From Verrucomicrobiales bacterium (GTDB taxonomy: Bacteria; Verrucomicrobiota; Verrucomicrobiia; Verrucomicrobiales; V1-33), in assembly GCA_018003315.1 (NCBI GenBank), contig JAGNEJ010000031.1, positions 1-45,315 on the forward strand: a stretch of 45,315 nucleotides of DNA, read 5' to 3'. Of the stretch, positions 44,649 to 45,315 are shown in pieces; within the stretch, counting starts at the first letter, position 1, and every line of letters begins with the position of its first letter. The notes under the pieces were generated by a model. The model had not been told where the DNA came from. It was given only the letters and a program-made list of their open reading frames with translations, and ran no database searches. The position numbers and the translations under genes were made by a program.

Positions 44649-45305
44649 ATGGCCAATTTTTTTCCGCGCTGGACGAATACCCTGCCTCTCCAAATCATCG
44701 CTGCCCTGCTGGTCCTGAGCGGAGGCGTTTCCCTTGGGGTCTGGTATTATTTCACTCCGAAATACACCCGGGTGGGATACCAGCCGAACCAGCCGGTGCC
44801 GTTTTCGCATAAAATCCATGTGACGCAGCTGGGGATGGATTGCCGCTACTGCCACAGTTTCGTGGAGCAGAGCGAGCATGCCAACGTGCCGACTTCCGCG
44901 ACCTGCTGGAACTGCCACATGCACGTGAAGCCGAATTCCCCGAACCTGGCCAAGCTCAAGGAAAGTGTCGAGACCGGCAAGCCGATGGAATGGATCAAGG
45001 TGCACAAGGTGCCGGATTATGCGTATTTCAATCACAGCGTGCATGTGTCGAGCGGCATTTCGTGCGTCAGTTGCCACGGAGACGTGGGGGAGATGCCGGT
45101 GGTGTTTCACGACCAGCCGCAGAGCATGAGCTGGTGCCTGGACTGCCACCGCAACCCCGAAAACAGCCTGCGTCCTCTGGACAAGATTACGGATTTGAAG
45201 TGGAAGCCGGAGAACGACGGCAAGACGCAGGCTGAAATGGGCGAAAAGCTGAAGAAAAACTGGCACATTGAAGCGCCTGAAAACTGCGCCGCCTGTCACC
45301 GTTAG
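44649..45305 (+). CDS. actA: pentaheme cytochrome c, alternative complex III subunit ActA
   Basis: This 218-residue protein has one N-terminal membrane helix (about 14-35) and five CxxCH heme sites: C65-R-Y-C-H, C86-W-N-C-H, C139-V-S-C-H, C163-L-D-C-H and C213-A-A-C-H. Many extra histidines (H54, H57, H129, H132, H154) could be distal ligands. Size, single anchor and heme pattern match ActA, the pentaheme subunit of the quinol:acceptor alternative complex III, which passes electrons from menaquinol to a terminal oxidase. ActB (molybdopterin-like/Fe-S) would be expected next, but the window ends 10 bp after the stop. The ATG has no Shine-Dalgarno and a very short predicted leader. Confidence 0.88.
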   Translation: MANFFPRWTNTLPLQIIAALLVLSGGVSLGVWYYFTPKYTRVGYQPNQPVPFSHKIHVTQLGMDCRYCHSFVEQSEHANVPTSATCWNCHMHVKPNSPNLAKLKESVETGKPMEWIKVHKVPDYAYFNHSVHVSSGISCVSCHGDVGEMPVVFHDQPQSMSWCLDCHRNPENSLRPLDKITDLKWKPENDGKTQAEMGEKLKKNWHIEAPENCAACHR

Positions 45306-45315
45306 GATTCTCCCG

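Noticed and set aside
1-45315. CRISPR arrays, tRNA and rRNA genes
   Set aside because: No regularly spaced repeats, cloverleaf-like segments or rRNA-like sequence were found by reading the intergenic stretches.

Overview
The window looks like chromosomal DNA of a verrucomicrobial or closely related PVC-superphylum bacterium. The evidence is a PVC-type membrane-bound dehydrogenase/cytochrome c fused to a DUF1080 domain, several very large secreted beta-rich proteins with a shared C-terminal module, a PQQ-like propeller protein with a W-P-Q-Y-R-G-P-N-G-D-G motif, a class III-related kinase/TPR giant, an ActA-type pentaheme cytochrome, high GC, and start sites with few Shine-Dalgarno sequences. 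I see no rRNA, tRNA, CRISPR array or intact mobile element.

Layout. 1-0.8 kb: 3' remnant of an IS110-type transposase lying against the start of a 1568-residue secreted beta-helix protein (818-5524). 5.6-10.5 kb: a tagatose/psicose 3-epimerase-like TIM barrel followed by a 1316-residue DUF1080 / PVC dehydrogenase / LamG / cytochrome c fusion, together suggesting periplasmic oxidation and breakdown of sugars or glycosides. 10.5-12.6 kb (minus): an overlapping trio of an acyl carrier protein, a ketoacyl synthase and a small four-helix membrane protein. 12.7-16.9 kb: EF-hand protein, PQQ-like propeller protein, DUF2249 protein, small membrane protein and GH10 xylanase. 16.9-22.1 kb: threonyl-tRNA synthetase without TGS domain, an unknown membrane-anchored protein and a GT4 glycosyltransferase. 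22.1-22.65 kb: intergenic DNA with an ISL3 transposase remnant.

22.65-36.2 kb is a long co-directional minus-strand block read in the order leader peptide, leuA, secreted amidase-like protein, TPR protein, D,D-carboxypeptidase, AONS/BioF-like enzyme, SDR, secreted metzincin-like protease. 36.5-39.2 kb is a secreted cadherin-like protein interrupted by an in-frame TAG. 39.2-43.6 kb (minus) encodes kinase - degenerate nucleotide cyclase - kinase - TM - TPR in one chain. 43.8-45.3 kb holds a short NfeD protein, a 30-residue membrane peptide and the first gene of an alternative complex III (act) operon, cut by the window end.

Most noteworthy: (i) a leucine-rich leader peptide followed by mutually exclusive hairpins upstream of leuA, the layout of a leucine attenuator; (ii) a perfect TGTGA-N6-TCACA operator overlapping the promoter of the ActA gene; (iii) the dual-kinase/pseudo-cyclase receptor; (iv) a fusion that may combine sugar oxidation, 3-keto-glycoside cleavage, glycan binding and electron transfer; (v) modules shared among four giant secreted proteins, one of them carrying a premature stop.
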